A DNA stretch of 41,857 nucleotides from FEN-33 sp963768775. GTDB lineage: Archaea > Thermoplasmatota > Thermoplasmata > Methanomassiliicoccales > UBA472. The position numbers and the translations under genes are program-made. Of this stretch, positions 34,971 through 41,857 are shown piece by piece. Location: positions 1 through 41,857 of the forward strand of contig CAVYIY010000001.1 of the NCBI GenBank assembly GCA_963768775.1. Direction: 5' to 3'. How positions within the stretch are numbered: position 1 is the first letter of the stretch; every line of letters starts with the position of its first letter. A model generated the notes under the pieces. That model saw only the letters and a list, made by a program, of their open reading frames with translations. It ran no database searches and was not told the DNA's origin.

Positions 34971-34980
34971 GATATATAAG
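34971..34980 (-). promoter_or_regulatory. TATA box of the L44e operon
   Basis: CTTATATATC on the minus strand, 40-49 bases before the L44e ATG, predicts a leader of about 20 bases holding the GGGTGAT site. Confidence 0.6.
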
Positions 34981-35006
34981 CCAAACGCTTCCCAGGAAAT
35001 CCGCCG

Positions 35007-35210
35007 CTAAAGCTCCTCGATGGCCAGGATTAATTCCAAACCCTTACCTGTCTTTTTATGGGAGATATAGCCCCAAACGCTTGCCTTTTTCTTTCTGCAA
35101 CTTACTCTTCTCTTCGACTCACCTTCTTGTTTGAACTCACTTGACATCTGAATCAGGTGACGTTCTATGGATTCGTCTTGATTCGGTGAGGTTCGGATTG
35201 CACTATTCAA
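35007..35210 (-). CDS. Possible small basic protein, doubtful
   Basis: A 67-codon frame (or 46 codons from an inner ATG at 35147) ending SVWGYISHKKTGKGLELIL and EEL. The C-terminal half looks like real protein, but codon use lacks the GC-rich third positions of neighbours and no ribosome site precedes either ATG. I do not recognise it. It may be an old remnant. Confidence 0.22.
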   Translation of the reverse strand: MNSAIRTSPNQDESIERHLIQMSSEFKQEGESKRRVSCRKKKASVWGYISHKKTGKGLELILAIEEL

Positions 35211-35419
35211 TCAGAATATTCTTGTTCCTTGGCGGTCCTTTGAAACGATTATTGGTCAACGGCGACTAGCAATCTTTATCGGTCATTGCCTGCGGAATGG
35301 GAGGATATCGGCAGTCAGGAACAGAATACAAAAGTGGGCAAGTGGCCACCGGTCCCGTACGAAAGGAGTGCATTTTCCAGTTGAGAATTGTGGACCGTCC
35401 AGATAATGAGCCAGATATA

Positions 35420-35437
35420 GAAAAAAAGGTTTATATA
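35420..35437 (+). promoter_or_regulatory. BRE/TATA of the winged-helix regulator
   Basis: GAAAAAAAGGTTTATATA is close to the archaeal BRE-TATA consensus and predicts transcription start near 35458. Confidence 0.7.
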
Positions 35438-35483
35438 GAAAAGGGTAAATATGGAATGAATAATATTCGGAATGGTGAAAAAT

Positions 35484-35852
35484 ATGGGTGAGAGGGGCTT
35501 CAGTAAGAAGGATGAGGCCTTAGTCGATCTGCTCATGAACACCGGTATGCCGAAGAACGTCGCAAAGACCCTGGTGTTCCTCCGGAAGAAGGAAGAGACC
35601 ACCTCTGTCGAGATCGAGATCTCCACGGCCCTGAGGCAGCCGGAGGTGTCCATCGCAATGCAGGAGCTAAGGCGCAGGAAGTGGGTGATGAAGCGGGACA
35701 TCAAGAAGGAGGGCAAGGGCCGTCCGGTCCATGCCTACAAGCTCTCCATACCATTCGACAAGATCATCGAGGCTCTGGAAAAGGAGGAGCGCAAGCGCAT
35801 GGAACGGATCGAAGCGAACATCGCGCTTCTCAAGCAGGCGATCCTCAGCTAA
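35484..35852 (+). CDS. Winged-helix transcription regulator (ArsR/TrmB-like)
   Basis: A 122-residue DNA-binding protein. The helix-turn-helix is TSVEIEISTALRQPEVSIAMQELRRRKWV split as scaffold helix and recognition helix (about 44-72), followed by a basic beta wing (KKEGKGRPVHAYKL, about 78-91). A C-terminal amphipathic helix rich in Glu, Lys and Arg (about 95-118) likely dimerises. No metal-binding cysteines of ArsR sensors are present. It is of a type common in methanogens with unknown ligand. ATG 35484 has GGTGA five bases upstream; ATG 35472 is an alternative. It converges on rpiA with a four-base overlap. Confidence 0.8.
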   Translation: MGERGFSKKDEALVDLLMNTGMPKNVAKTLVFLRKKEETTSVEIEISTALRQPEVSIAMQELRRRKWVMKRDIKKEGKGRPVHAYKLSIPFDKIIEALEKEERKRMERIEANIALLKQAILS

Positions 35853-36517
35853 TACTTCTGCCGCAGCTGCGTCCCGTTCTCCTGGCCGATGATCACTTTC
35901 GTCGCCAGGTCGATGAACAGACCGCTCTCGACCACGCCCGGGATCAAGTGGATCTCTATCTCGAGGGACTCTGGATCCTCGATGCGCTCGAACCGGCATT
36001 CGTAGATCAGGTTGCCGTTGTCCGTCATGAACGGCTTATCCCCACCCATGAGCCGAGCTTTGCAGCCCAGGCCTTCGAGCGCCTGCTTCGTCAGCTTGTG
36101 GCCGAAGCGTGCGACCTCGATCGGCAGGGGCGAGCGGGTGCCCAGCTCATCGACGAGCTTGGAGTCGTCGACGACGATGATCTCCTCCAGCGAGGCGAAG
36201 GCGACCATCTTCTCGCGGAGCAGCGCTCCCCCCATCCCCTTGATCAGGTTGAAGCTTGGGTCCACCTCGTCCGCGCCGTCGATGGTGACATCTATGAGCT
36301 TCACATCGTCGAGCGGGACCAGTGGCATGCCGAACTTCTTCGCCAGCTCCTCCGTGCCTTCGACGTGGCGACGCCCGCGATCTCCAGCCCTCCTTGACCG
36401 TTCTGTCCGAGTGCTTCGATGGCGTAGTACGGCCGTGGAACCGGTCCCCAGTCCGACGATCATGCCGTTCTGGACGAACTCCACCGCCCTTTCGGCCGCT
36501 GCCTTCTTCTTGTCCAC
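35849..36517 (-). CDS. rpiA: Ribose-5-phosphate isomerase A (two frameshifts)
   Basis: Interconverts ribose 5-phosphate and ribulose 5-phosphate. The substrate loop GLGTGSTA is near the start; DVTIDGADEVDPSFNLIKG contains the catalytic-region aspartates, then KGMGGALLREKMVA and the VDDSKLV block. About 223 residues when repaired. Frames change near 36428 (joining YYAIEALGQ) and near 36370. The start is GTG at 36517, five bases after GAGGTG; GTG 36523 overlaps the upstream stop and is less likely. Third gene of a unit with the zinc-ribbon and creatininase genes. Confidence 0.92.
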   Translation of the reverse strand: MDKKKAAAERAVEFVQNGMIVGLGTGSTAVLRHRSTRTERSRRAGDRGRRHVEGTEELAKKFGMPLVPLDDVKLIDVTIDGADEVDPSFNLIKGMGGALLREKMVAFASLEEIIVVDDSKLVDELGTRSPLPIEVARFGHKLTKQALEGLGCKARLMGGDKPFMTDNGNLIYECRFERIEDPESLEIEIHLIPGVVESGLFIDLATKVIIGQENGTQLRQKY

Positions 36518-36519
36518 GT

Positions 36520-37232
36520 TCACACCTCGAAGTTGAGCTTGATGAGACGCACCATCTCCTCGAAGATGAATTCGTTGATCTTGTTGCCCAGCGTCGGCGG
36601 TCGCCTTGGCGGCGTCGCCGACCATGCCCTCGGGATAGCAGACCTCGGGGTTCGCCGACGATCATGAAGCGCTTGTCCTCGAACCGGCCCCGGGGGCGCT
36701 TCTTGCCCACCAGCTCCGGCCTCAATGCCAGGATGCGCGAGGTCTCGATCATGCCCCCATGGCCGTCCCGATAGTTGGAGTCGGGCAGGGGGAACTTGTA
36801 GGCGATGTCGTAGTCGGTGAGGAACATCAGCTTGAGCTGCTCGTAGCGGACGCTCGCCGCCTCCGCCGCCTCTCTGACCGCCGCCATGTGCACCGAGCCC
36901 GCGTGGCCGGAGATGATGACGAGCTTGCGCACTCCCTGCCTCACCAGCGAGTCGATGATGTCGGTCACGATCGCCCGCAGCGTCTCCGACCTGAGCGCGA
37001 TCGTCCCCGGCATGTTGCGGGTCGAGCTGTGCTGACCATACGGCAGCAGCGGCGCCACCAGGCCGCCCAGCTTCTGCGCTAGGGCATCGCAGAGCCACTG
37101 CGGCTGATAGCTGTCGGTGCCCAGGGGCAGGTGCATGCCGTGCGCCTCCGTCGCCCCTATCGGCAGGAACACGATTGGGTCCTTCTTCACCAGCTGGGCG
37201 AAATCCTTCGTCGTGATCTCCTCAATCCGCAT
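36520..37232 (-). CDS. Creatininase-family amidohydrolase (two frameshifts)
   Basis: About 238 residues when repaired. The metal-binding blocks of the creatininase family are present: FLPIGATEAHGMHLPLGTD (near 28-46), ISGHAGSVHM and DGHGGMIETS. The family includes creatininase, MftE and the archaeal ArfB deformylase, which acts in flavin and F420 synthesis; ArfB is an attractive guess because its substrate pathway draws on ribose phosphate and the gene is coupled to rpiA. This is inference. Shifts are near 36650 and near 36596; the tail INEFIFEEMVRLIKLNFEV is recovered. AGGAGG lies nine bases before the ATG, which itself overlaps the zinc-ribbon gene's end. Confidence 0.82.
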
Positions 37233-37393
37233 CTTTCTTCGCCTCCTTCTTCGACAGGTCGAAGAGCCGGGTGCCGCAGACCGGGCAGAGTCCCCTGCTC
37301 CAGGTTGTCGATCTTGAACCTCTCTTTCAATGCAAGATTGACCTCGGCGATGCGCTCGCGCTTGATGGTCTTGTCGCACTTGGGGCAGTACAT
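37222..37393 (-). CDS. Small zinc-ribbon protein (frameshift)
   Basis: About 57 residues: MYCPKCDKTIKRERIAEVNL and KERFKIDNLE in one frame, then, after one base near 37290, GLCPVCGTRLFDLSKKEAK and the stop at 37222. CPKC and CPVC form one zinc site. Function unknown. It overlaps the creatininase start by 11 bases and is the first gene of the three-gene unit. Confidence 0.7.
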
Positions 37394-37474
37394 GTCGCCC
37401 CAGCATCGGGATGCGCATACAAAATCCTGCCCACTAGCAAGATGAAAATAGTGGTTGCTTTCATTTCCATGTCG

Positions 37475-38149
37475 ATGCGTCTGTGCGCTCTGTTCTCCGG
37501 CGGCAAGGACTCCACCTACGCCATGTACCTGATGGAGCAGCAGGGGCACCAGGTCGACACGCTCGTCAGCGTGATCCCGGCGGAGAGGGACTCCTGGCTG
37601 TTCCACACCCCCAACCTCAATCTGCTGCCATTGCAGGCGATGGCGATGCAGAAGCGGCTGCTGCGCACGCCGAGCCAAGGGTCGGAGGAAGGCGACCTGG
37701 AGGCGTTGCGGCAGGCCTTGTCCGGCATGGACGTGGACGGTGTGGTCAGCGGCGCCATCGCCTCCGACTACCAATGGGACCGCATCAACGGCGTCTGCGA
37801 GAAGCTCGGCCTCAGGCTCTTCTCCCCTTTGTGGCGCAAGGAGCAGGGCATGCTCCTCCGGGACATGATAGATGCGGGCATCGAGTCGATGATTGTTGCG
37901 GTATCCGCCGAGGGCCTGGGCAATGATTGGCTGGGCCAGACGCTCGACGCCGAAGCGGTCGCGCGCCTCGAGCAGCTATCTGCCAGCATGGGGGTGAATC
38001 CCTCCGGGGAGGGAGGGGAATACGAGACTCTGGTGATCGATTCGCCGATGCACGATTCCTGCATCGAGATCGTGGAGGCCGAGAAGGACGTCTCCCGCGA
38101 CGGCGGCCGGCTCACGGTCAAGAAGGCAAGGCTGAGGGGGGAGGATTGA
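37475..38149 (+). CDS. dph6: Diphthine-ammonia ligase (Dph6-type PP-loop ATPase)
   Basis: A 224-residue adenine-nucleotide alpha hydrolase that amidates diphthine on elongation factor 2 using ATP and ammonium, the last step of diphthamide synthesis. The PP-loop is FSGGKDST near 7-14; WRKEQGMLLRDMIDAG and NPSGEGGEYETLVIDSP are the other family blocks. The frame is intact. Start choice among ATGs at 37442, 37469 and 37475 is uncertain; 37475 gives the normal MRLCALFSGGKD N terminus and has no clear ribosome site, so the message may be leaderless. Its stop overlaps the next ATG by one base (TGATG). Confidence 0.88.
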   Translation: MRLCALFSGGKDSTYAMYLMEQQGHQVDTLVSVIPAERDSWLFHTPNLNLLPLQAMAMQKRLLRTPSQGSEEGDLEALRQALSGMDVDGVVSGAIASDYQWDRINGVCEKLGLRLFSPLWRKEQGMLLRDMIDAGIESMIVAVSAEGLGNDWLGQTLDAEAVARLEQLSASMGVNPSGEGGEYETLVIDSPMHDSCIEIVEAEKDVSRDGGRLTVKKARLRGED

Positions 38150-38706
38150 TGCCGCACCGCTTTGAAGCGCACAACAAGGACATGCTGAGGGACGAGGAAA
38201 GGAAGCAAAGGCAGCCGGCCGAGGAGATACTCAAACGGGCAGCGCCGACGCTCGACGAGGTCTGCGCGGACCTGGGCTGCGGAAATGGCTACTTGTCCAT
38301 CCCCTTAGCGCTGCGCTGCCGCGCCCTGATCGCCGTCGACTCGCAGAGGGAGATGCTGGACGCGCTACTCTCCGGCGCCTCCGAGCTCGCCCGCATGAAG
38401 ATATTCCCGGTGCAATCGGAGCTACCAGACCTGCCATTCTCCGGCGCCTGCCTGGACCGGGTGCTGCTGGTCAACGTCTTCCACGAGGTGGAGGACAGGG
38501 AGAAGCTGGCGTCGGAGGTGGAGCGGACCTTGAGAGGCGGTGGCAAGCTGAGCCTGGTGGACTTCCAGAAGAAGGCGACCGGCTTCGGGCCGCCCGTGGA
38601 GGAGAGGATCAAGGATTCGGAAATCCCTGGGTTCTTCCCCAGCATGACGGTGGAGCGGAAATGGAGCTTCGATTCCTTTTACCAGTATGAGATGGTTAGG
38701 CTATAG
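38149..38706 (+). CDS. Class I SAM-dependent methyltransferase
   Basis: A 185-residue enzyme with motif I ADLGCGNGYLSIPLA (near 40-54), an acidic motif II in IAVDSQREM and a later LRGGGKLSLVDF. The substrate is unknown; it resembles UbiE/COQ5-type small-molecule methyltransferases. It is not Dph5, which has another fold. Tight coupling to dph6 suggests co-expression only. The last six bases overlap the convergent peroxiredoxin gene. Confidence 0.85.
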   Translation: MPHRFEAHNKDMLRDEERKQRQPAEEILKRAAPTLDEVCADLGCGNGYLSIPLALRCRALIAVDSQREMLDALLSGASELARMKIFPVQSELPDLPFSGACLDRVLLVNVFHEVEDREKLASEVERTLRGGGKLSLVDFQKKATGFGPPVEERIKDSEIPGFFPSMTVERKWSFDSFYQYEMVRL

Positions 38707-39195
38707 CCGCCCTTCGACCGTGTCGCACAGCTTCCGCAGCACCACGTCGTAGTCCGGCTCGTTCGACGGGTCCTCGGCCACCCAGATATGAGTGATCCTG
38801 CCGTCCTTGGAGATTATGAAGATCGCCCGGTTGCTGGCATTAGGCATATAGCTCTCCTCGCCTAGGAAGACTCCATAGCGCTCGCTCACCTTCCCATCGA
38901 AGTCGCTCAAAATGTGGAATGGCAGGTGCAGATGCTCCGCCCAAACGGCATTGGTCCTCGATGATTGTGTGTTAATGGCAACCAGTCGTCCGCCAGCGGA
39001 GACGAACTCGGCGTGCCTCTCCCGGAAGGTCGTCATCTCGACCGAGCAGACAAAGCCCCAGGCCGAGGGGATGTACAGCAGGACGACCGGCCCAGACTTC
39101 AACAGCTTCCGCAACATGACGGTTGACCCATTCTCCTGAGGAAGCTCGAAATCCGGCGCAGGGGAGCCGACCTTGAGGATGCTCGATCTGTCCAT
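38701..39195 (-). CDS. Peroxiredoxin (AhpC/TSA family)
   Basis: A 164-residue thioredoxin-fold peroxidase that reduces peroxides through a cysteine. GSPAPDFELPQENG is the usual N terminus. The active-site PxxxTxxC motif appears as PSAWGFVC: P43 and C50 are kept, but the threonine position (47) is Gly. A C-terminal cysteine in RKLCDTVEG could act as resolving residue. Start is the ATG at 39195; the frame continues 16 codons upstream to 39243 without support. It is divergent from the aminopeptidase gene, with 107 bases between. Confidence 0.85.
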   Translation of the reverse strand: MDRSSILKVGSPAPDFELPQENGSTVMLRKLLKSGPVVLLYIPSAWGFVCSVEMTTFRERHAEFVSAGGRLVAINTQSSRTNAVWAEHLHLPFHILSDFDGKVSERYGVFLGEESYMPNASNRAIFIISKDGRITHIWVAEDPSNEPDYDVVLRKLCDTVEGRL

Positions 39196-39302
39196 TGCAT
39201 CACTTAACAACCTGCAAGGTAAAATGCATTCCTCTTCGACCATCGGAAGGCGGATATATTGTTCAGGGCCATGGTTGCGGAGCTTGTGTCGAGGATGAGA
39301 AC

Positions 39303-40358
39303 ATGTCCAAATTGAACCAGGCGGCCAGGGTGGCCATGACCGAAGTGCTGGACCTCAAGAATGGTGAGGAAGTATTGATCGTTACCAACTTCGAAGGCGA
39401 CGTCTTCCAGATCGCGAAGGAACTGTATGAGGTGACCCGGGAGCTGGGAGGTAAGCCGGTCATGGTCGTCCAGCCCATGAAGACCATCTACGATTTCGCG
39501 GAGAGGGCGCAGCTGGCAGCGATGAAATCGGAGCCGGACATCTGCCTCGCCCTGACGGCGGGGAAGCAGGGGAAGGACCCCTATGGCCAGAACATCGGAT
39601 ATGTGGGCAAGGACGGAAAGAAGCATGATCATATCTATCGTCTGCTCATGGATGGCAATAGGAGCATGCGCGGCTTCTGGTCGCCGAGCGTCACCGTGGA
39701 CATGTTCGAGCGCTGCGTGCCGATAGATTACGAGGAGATGAGGGCCAACGCCGCAAAGCTGATCTCCGCCTTCGACGGCAAGAAGCAGGTGAAGGTGAAG
39801 GCGCCAGCGGGAACGGACATCACCTTCTCCATCCAGGGGCGCAAGGCCAAGGCCGACGACGGCGACTTCCGCACCGGTGGGAAGGGCGGGAATCTTCCCT
39901 GCGGCGAGGCGTACATCTCGCCGGCGGTGGGGAGCGCGCAGGGGACGATCGTCTTCGACGGCACGGTCGACCTGGTCCCGAAGGCCGCGATTCCGAAGAC
40001 TCCGGTCAAGGTGGTCTACGCCGATGGATACGTGAGCAAGGTGAGCGGGGGTAAGGAGGCCAAGGACCTGCTCAAGGTGATCGAGAAGGGCGAGCAGATG
40101 GCACGGGAACGGGGGCTGAAGGCCGAGGAGAGGAACGCCCGGCATCTGGGCGAGCTCGGCGTGGGCATCAACTACAGCGCCAAGATGACGGCGAACATGC
40201 TGGAGGACGAGAAGGTCGGGGGCACGGTGCACTTCGCAATCGGCATGAACTATGACAACGACGCCAACGCACTGATACACCAGGACTGCTTGGTGAAGAG
40301 GCCGTCGATGTGGATAGACGGGAAGCAGATAATGAAGGACGGCAAGCTTCAATTCTGA
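39303..40358 (+). CDS. M29-like aminopeptidase
   Basis: A 351-residue metallopeptidase related to thermophilic aminopeptidase T. Metal-binding elements are GNLPCGEAYISP, with Glu in CGEAY, ARHLGELGVGIN, DEKVGGTVHFAIG and a His/Asp pair in HQDCL. The N-terminal half (about 1-140) is the family's alpha/beta domain. Residue C in NLPCGE replaces the usual Ala. Removes N-terminal residues from peptides; a role in intracellular peptide turnover is inferred. ATG 39303 follows GAGGATGAG, and GGATATATTG near 39248 is TATA-like. The gap after it (40359-40637) holds no gene I can support. Confidence 0.85.
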   Translation: MSKLNQAARVAMTEVLDLKNGEEVLIVTNFEGDVFQIAKELYEVTRELGGKPVMVVQPMKTIYDFAERAQLAAMKSEPDICLALTAGKQGKDPYGQNIGYVGKDGKKHDHIYRLLMDGNRSMRGFWSPSVTVDMFERCVPIDYEEMRANAAKLISAFDGKKQVKVKAPAGTDITFSIQGRKAKADDGDFRTGGKGGNLPCGEAYISPAVGSAQGTIVFDGTVDLVPKAAIPKTPVKVVYADGYVSKVSGGKEAKDLLKVIEKGEQMARERGLKAEERNARHLGELGVGINYSAKMTANMLEDEKVGGTVHFAIGMNYDNDANALIHQDCLVKRPSMWIDGKQIMKDGKLQF

Positions 40359-40637
40359 TGCTTGGCGCCGGTATCTCTGGGACTTCTTATCCGAGAGATC
40401 CGATTCTTCCTCGTCCCGGGTTATTCCTGGATTATTCGAGTTCGTTGCTTCTTCGAGATGCCTAGGTCATGGAGTTGTGTGGAAGGCAACTGCGTAGAGC
40501 GCCCATCCAGAACTTCTACTACTTCATTTGCATCGACCGATGTTTCAAAACAGAATATGAGGAAATGAAGGGATTTGGACGGAAGGCGGTGATTATGTTC
40601 TTCTTTCGAACGGAGATGTCCCGCCTTCTTGTTCAGT

Positions 40638-41186
40638 TCAGCGCAACTGGCCGGCCGCGCGCAATTCTATGGTGATCTTGTCGACCGCGTCCTCGACGTC
40701 CTGCGGCTTTCGCGCACCGGTGCAGACCAGCTTACCCGACCCGAAGAGCAGTAGCACGACCTTCGGCACGTCCAGACGGTAGACGAGGCCGGGGAACTGC
40801 TCCGGCTCGTACTCCACCCTCTCCAGGCCCAGTGTGATGGCGATGGCGTTCAGGTTGATGTTCTGCCCCAGGTCGGACGAGGCGACGATGTTCTGCACCT
40901 CGATCTTCGGTTCGGTCTTGAGGTGGATGCCCGCCTTCTCGATCTGCTTGGTGACCTTGTCGATGGCCATCTTGACCTGGTCCAGGCTCTTTGCACCGGT
41001 GCAGACGACCTTTCCGCTGCGGAACAGGAGTGTGGCGGTCTTCGGCTCTTTCAAGCGGTAGATGAGACCGGGGAACTGCTCCGGCTCATACTCGGAGCCG
41101 TCCAGGGAGATGGCTATGGTCGGCAGGTCAAGCTCAGTTCCCAAGGAGGTGGAAGCCACTACGTTCTCGATCTTGTATTTCGAAAT
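40638..41186 (-). CDS. tbp: TATA-box-binding protein, start codon reads ATT
   Basis: General transcription factor TBP, about 182 residues, with two direct repeats of the saddle fold: YEPEQFPGLIYRL then LLFRSGKVVCTGAKS in the first, YEPEQFPGLVYRL then LLFGSGKLVCTGARK in the second. The family N terminus YKIENVVASTSLG is encoded but no ATG precedes it: upstream codons read TAG-GGT-GTT-CCT-ATT-TCG-AAA-TAC. The ATT at 41186-41184 is where MSKYKIENVV would begin. A GTG inside (41159) would drop the first strand. The TATA box at 41204-41215 places transcription start on this ATT, so leaderless translation from it, or an ATG misread, is likely. Confidence 0.92.
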   Translation of the reverse strand: MSKYKIENVVASTSLGTELDLPTIAISLDGSEYEPEQFPGLIYRLKEPKTATLLFRSGKVVCTGAKSLDQVKMAIDKVTKQIEKAGIHLKTEPKIEVQNIVASSDLGQNINLNAIAITLGLERVEYEPEQFPGLVYRLDVPKVVLLLFGSGKLVCTGARKPQDVEDAVDKITIELRAAGQLR

Positions 41187-41203
41187 AGGAACACCCTATA
41201 AGG

Positions 41204-41215
41204 CTTATTTATATA
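41204..41215 (-). promoter_or_regulatory. TATA box of tbp
   Basis: TATATAAATAAG on the minus strand is centred about 25 bases before the ATT at 41186, the spacing of a leaderless archaeal gene. Confidence 0.65.
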
Positions 41216-41348
41216 CTCATATATAAGCAAGCCCGATAATCCGACCGATAAATATCAGATTTCAAGGGCAATCACCGCGCACGAACGCCGGTCGATATTG
41301 ACTGAGAAACCTATTCAAATCGTGGGGTCGTTGAGGAAAGGGCAAGAC

Positions 41349-41468
41349 ATGACGAAGGTCGACGCGAACGACATCGGATATTGTGGGTTCTATTGCGCCG
41401 AATGCCCAAGTCGCACGGGAAAGATTGCGGCACCCGCTCACCTTCTCCATGTTCATTTCTTGCGCTGA
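41349..41468 (+). pseudogene. DUF3795-like remnant
   Basis: A 39-codon frame beginning MTKVDANDIGYCGFYCAECP, which matches the opening CGxxCxxCP pattern of DUF3795 proteins (normally about 100-150 residues), then SRTGKIAAPAHLLHVHF and a stop. A ribosome site, GAGGAAAGGG, stands before the ATG. The rest of the domain is not found downstream in any frame, so this is a truncated gene, or a small peptide in its own right. I favour a remnant. Confidence 0.5.
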
Positions 41469-41598
41469 GGTCATGTTCCACCTTCTATGTTGTTTCGGTG
41501 AAATCCATATATAAATGAACTGAAACCGGGATTGAACGGCGACCGCCACAGGCGACGTCGTCGAAAGCATTCGATCAAGATTCGTTTTTCGATTCTTC

Positions 41599-41857
41599 CT
41601 ATCCCGGTGCGATCGGGATTGTGAAGAAGAAGGTCGCGCCCCTCCCTTCCTCGGATTCTACCCAGATCCTTCCTCCATGATGCTCGATTATCTTCTTGGT
41701 CACGGCCAGGCCAACTCCCGTCCCTGGGTACTCTGCCATACCCTGCAGGCGCTGGAACATGTGGAATATCTTGTCCGCATACTTCATGTTCAGGCCTATC
41801 CCGTTGTCCCTGATGGAGAAGGTCCATTCCCTTGGACCTTGCGACGCAGAGATGAAT
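41599..41857 (-). CDS. Histidine kinase, C-terminal part (cut by window edge)
   Basis: The last 85 codons of a sensor kinase ATPase domain: WTFSIRDNGIGLNMKYADKI (G1 box region), FHMFQRLQGMAEYPGTGVGLAVTKK in two parts (F and G2 boxes), and HGGRIWVESEEGRGATFFF at the end. The FxxFQRL...GTGVGLA pattern is of the bacteriophytochrome-like or PAS-rich kinases common in methanogens. The sensory domains lie outside the window. No response regulator is visible. The segment 41469-41598 beyond its stop holds no gene. Confidence 0.85.
   Translation of the reverse strand, partial: FISASQGPREWTFSIRDNGIGLNMKYADKIFHMFQRLQGMAEYPGTGVGLAVTKKIIEHHGGRIWVESEEGRGATFFFTIPIAPG

Larger units (their letters stand above)
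34932..35483. other. 550-bp divergent intergenic region
   Basis: AT-rich spacer between the L44e operon and the winged-helix gene, carrying both promoters. The only frame with protein-like composition is the small minus-strand frame at 35007-35210. A plus-strand frame at 35297-35491 overlaps the promoter and is not credible. No tRNA or repeat seen. Confidence 0.5.

Noticed and set aside
35297..35491. 64-codon plus-strand frame
   Set aside because: Runs across the strong TATA box of the winged-helix gene and has no ribosome site.
39204..40352. 382-codon minus-strand frame opposite the aminopeptidase gene
   Set aside because: Shadow frame caused by the GC-rich third positions of the plus-strand gene; no family resemblance.
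40359..40637. Two short plus-strand frames in the gap before tbp
   Set aside because: Atypical composition, no ribosome site, no recognisable motif.
1..41857. CRISPR array, insertion sequence, prophage or toxin-antitoxin system
   Set aside because: No spaced repeats, transposase, integrase or phage gene was seen; the RHH protein has no adjacent toxin candidate.

Overview
This window is chromosomal DNA from an archaeon. It encodes a TATA-binding protein, ribosomal proteins L44e and S27e, initiation factor aIF2alpha, Nop10, RadA recombinase, an archaeal CCA-adding enzyme, both enzymes that attach isoprenoid chains to glycerol-1-phosphate (GGGP and DGGGP synthases), and a split tRNA-Tyr gene with an intron. 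Promoters are of the BRE/TATA type and several genes look leaderless. Two uroporphyrinogen-decarboxylase-type methyltransferases with Zn-binding HxC...C motifs, a B12-dependent radical SAM protein and moderately high GC suggest a methanogen-related Thermoplasmatota lineage (for example near Methanomassiliicoccales). That placement is inference; no 16S or mcr gene is present.

Layout. 1-2.2 kb: an amidohydrolase (cut by the edge) and a MtaA/MtbA-like methyltransferase. 2.7-10 kb: small CxxC protein, ABC-F ATPase, YkgJ-like protein, nitroreductase, threonine synthase, B12-binding radical SAM protein, metallo-beta-lactamase/rhodanese fusion. 10.1-13.2 kb: a zinc/manganese-type ABC transporter operon (binding protein, ATPase, permease). 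13.5-15.1 kb: a second UroD-type protein with a co-transcribed zinc-ribbon protein. 15.2-19.9 kb: a Tes-like radical SAM protein, a cysteine-rich protein, DUF169 protein, a PaaK-like CoA ligase and a ferritin-like protein. 20-27.9 kb: pdxT, GGGP and DGGGP synthases, an M50 membrane protease, a tRNA G10 methyltransferase, radA, a membrane protein and cca. 28.4-32.4 kb: MBL hydrolase, deoxyadenosine deaminase, a histidine kinase with a degenerate receiver domain, tRNA-Tyr, and a ribbon-helix-helix regulator. 32.7-34.9 kb: the conserved archaeal L44e-S27e-aIF2alpha-Nop10-PAC2 translation operon. 35.5-41.9 kb: a winged-helix regulator, an rpiA/creatininase/zinc-ribbon operon, dph6 with a methyltransferase, peroxiredoxin, M29-type aminopeptidase, TBP, a DUF3795 remnant, and the end of a second histidine kinase.

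A striking property is the number of single-base frameshifts: at least 35 in about 19 genes, most of them housekeeping genes that cannot all be dead (radA, aIF2alpha, L44e, S27e, rpiA, cca, thrC). I treat these as sequencing or assembly errors and annotate each such gene as one locus spanning its fragments, with approximate shift positions. Any protein predicted directly from this sequence will be truncated at these points.

The observations most worth following up are: an 18-bp imperfect hairpin upstream of cca whose two mismatches become G.U pairs only on the minus strand; a perfect hairpin that locks up the ribosome-binding site of the ribbon-helix-helix regulator; a metal-binding protein whose usual His-rich loop is replaced by a beta-rich domain, behind a promoter with 11-bp direct repeats 22 bp apart; a kinase whose receiver aspartate is glutamate; a TBP gene whose expected leaderless start reads ATT; and the UroD/zinc-ribbon pair at 13.5-15.1 kb.
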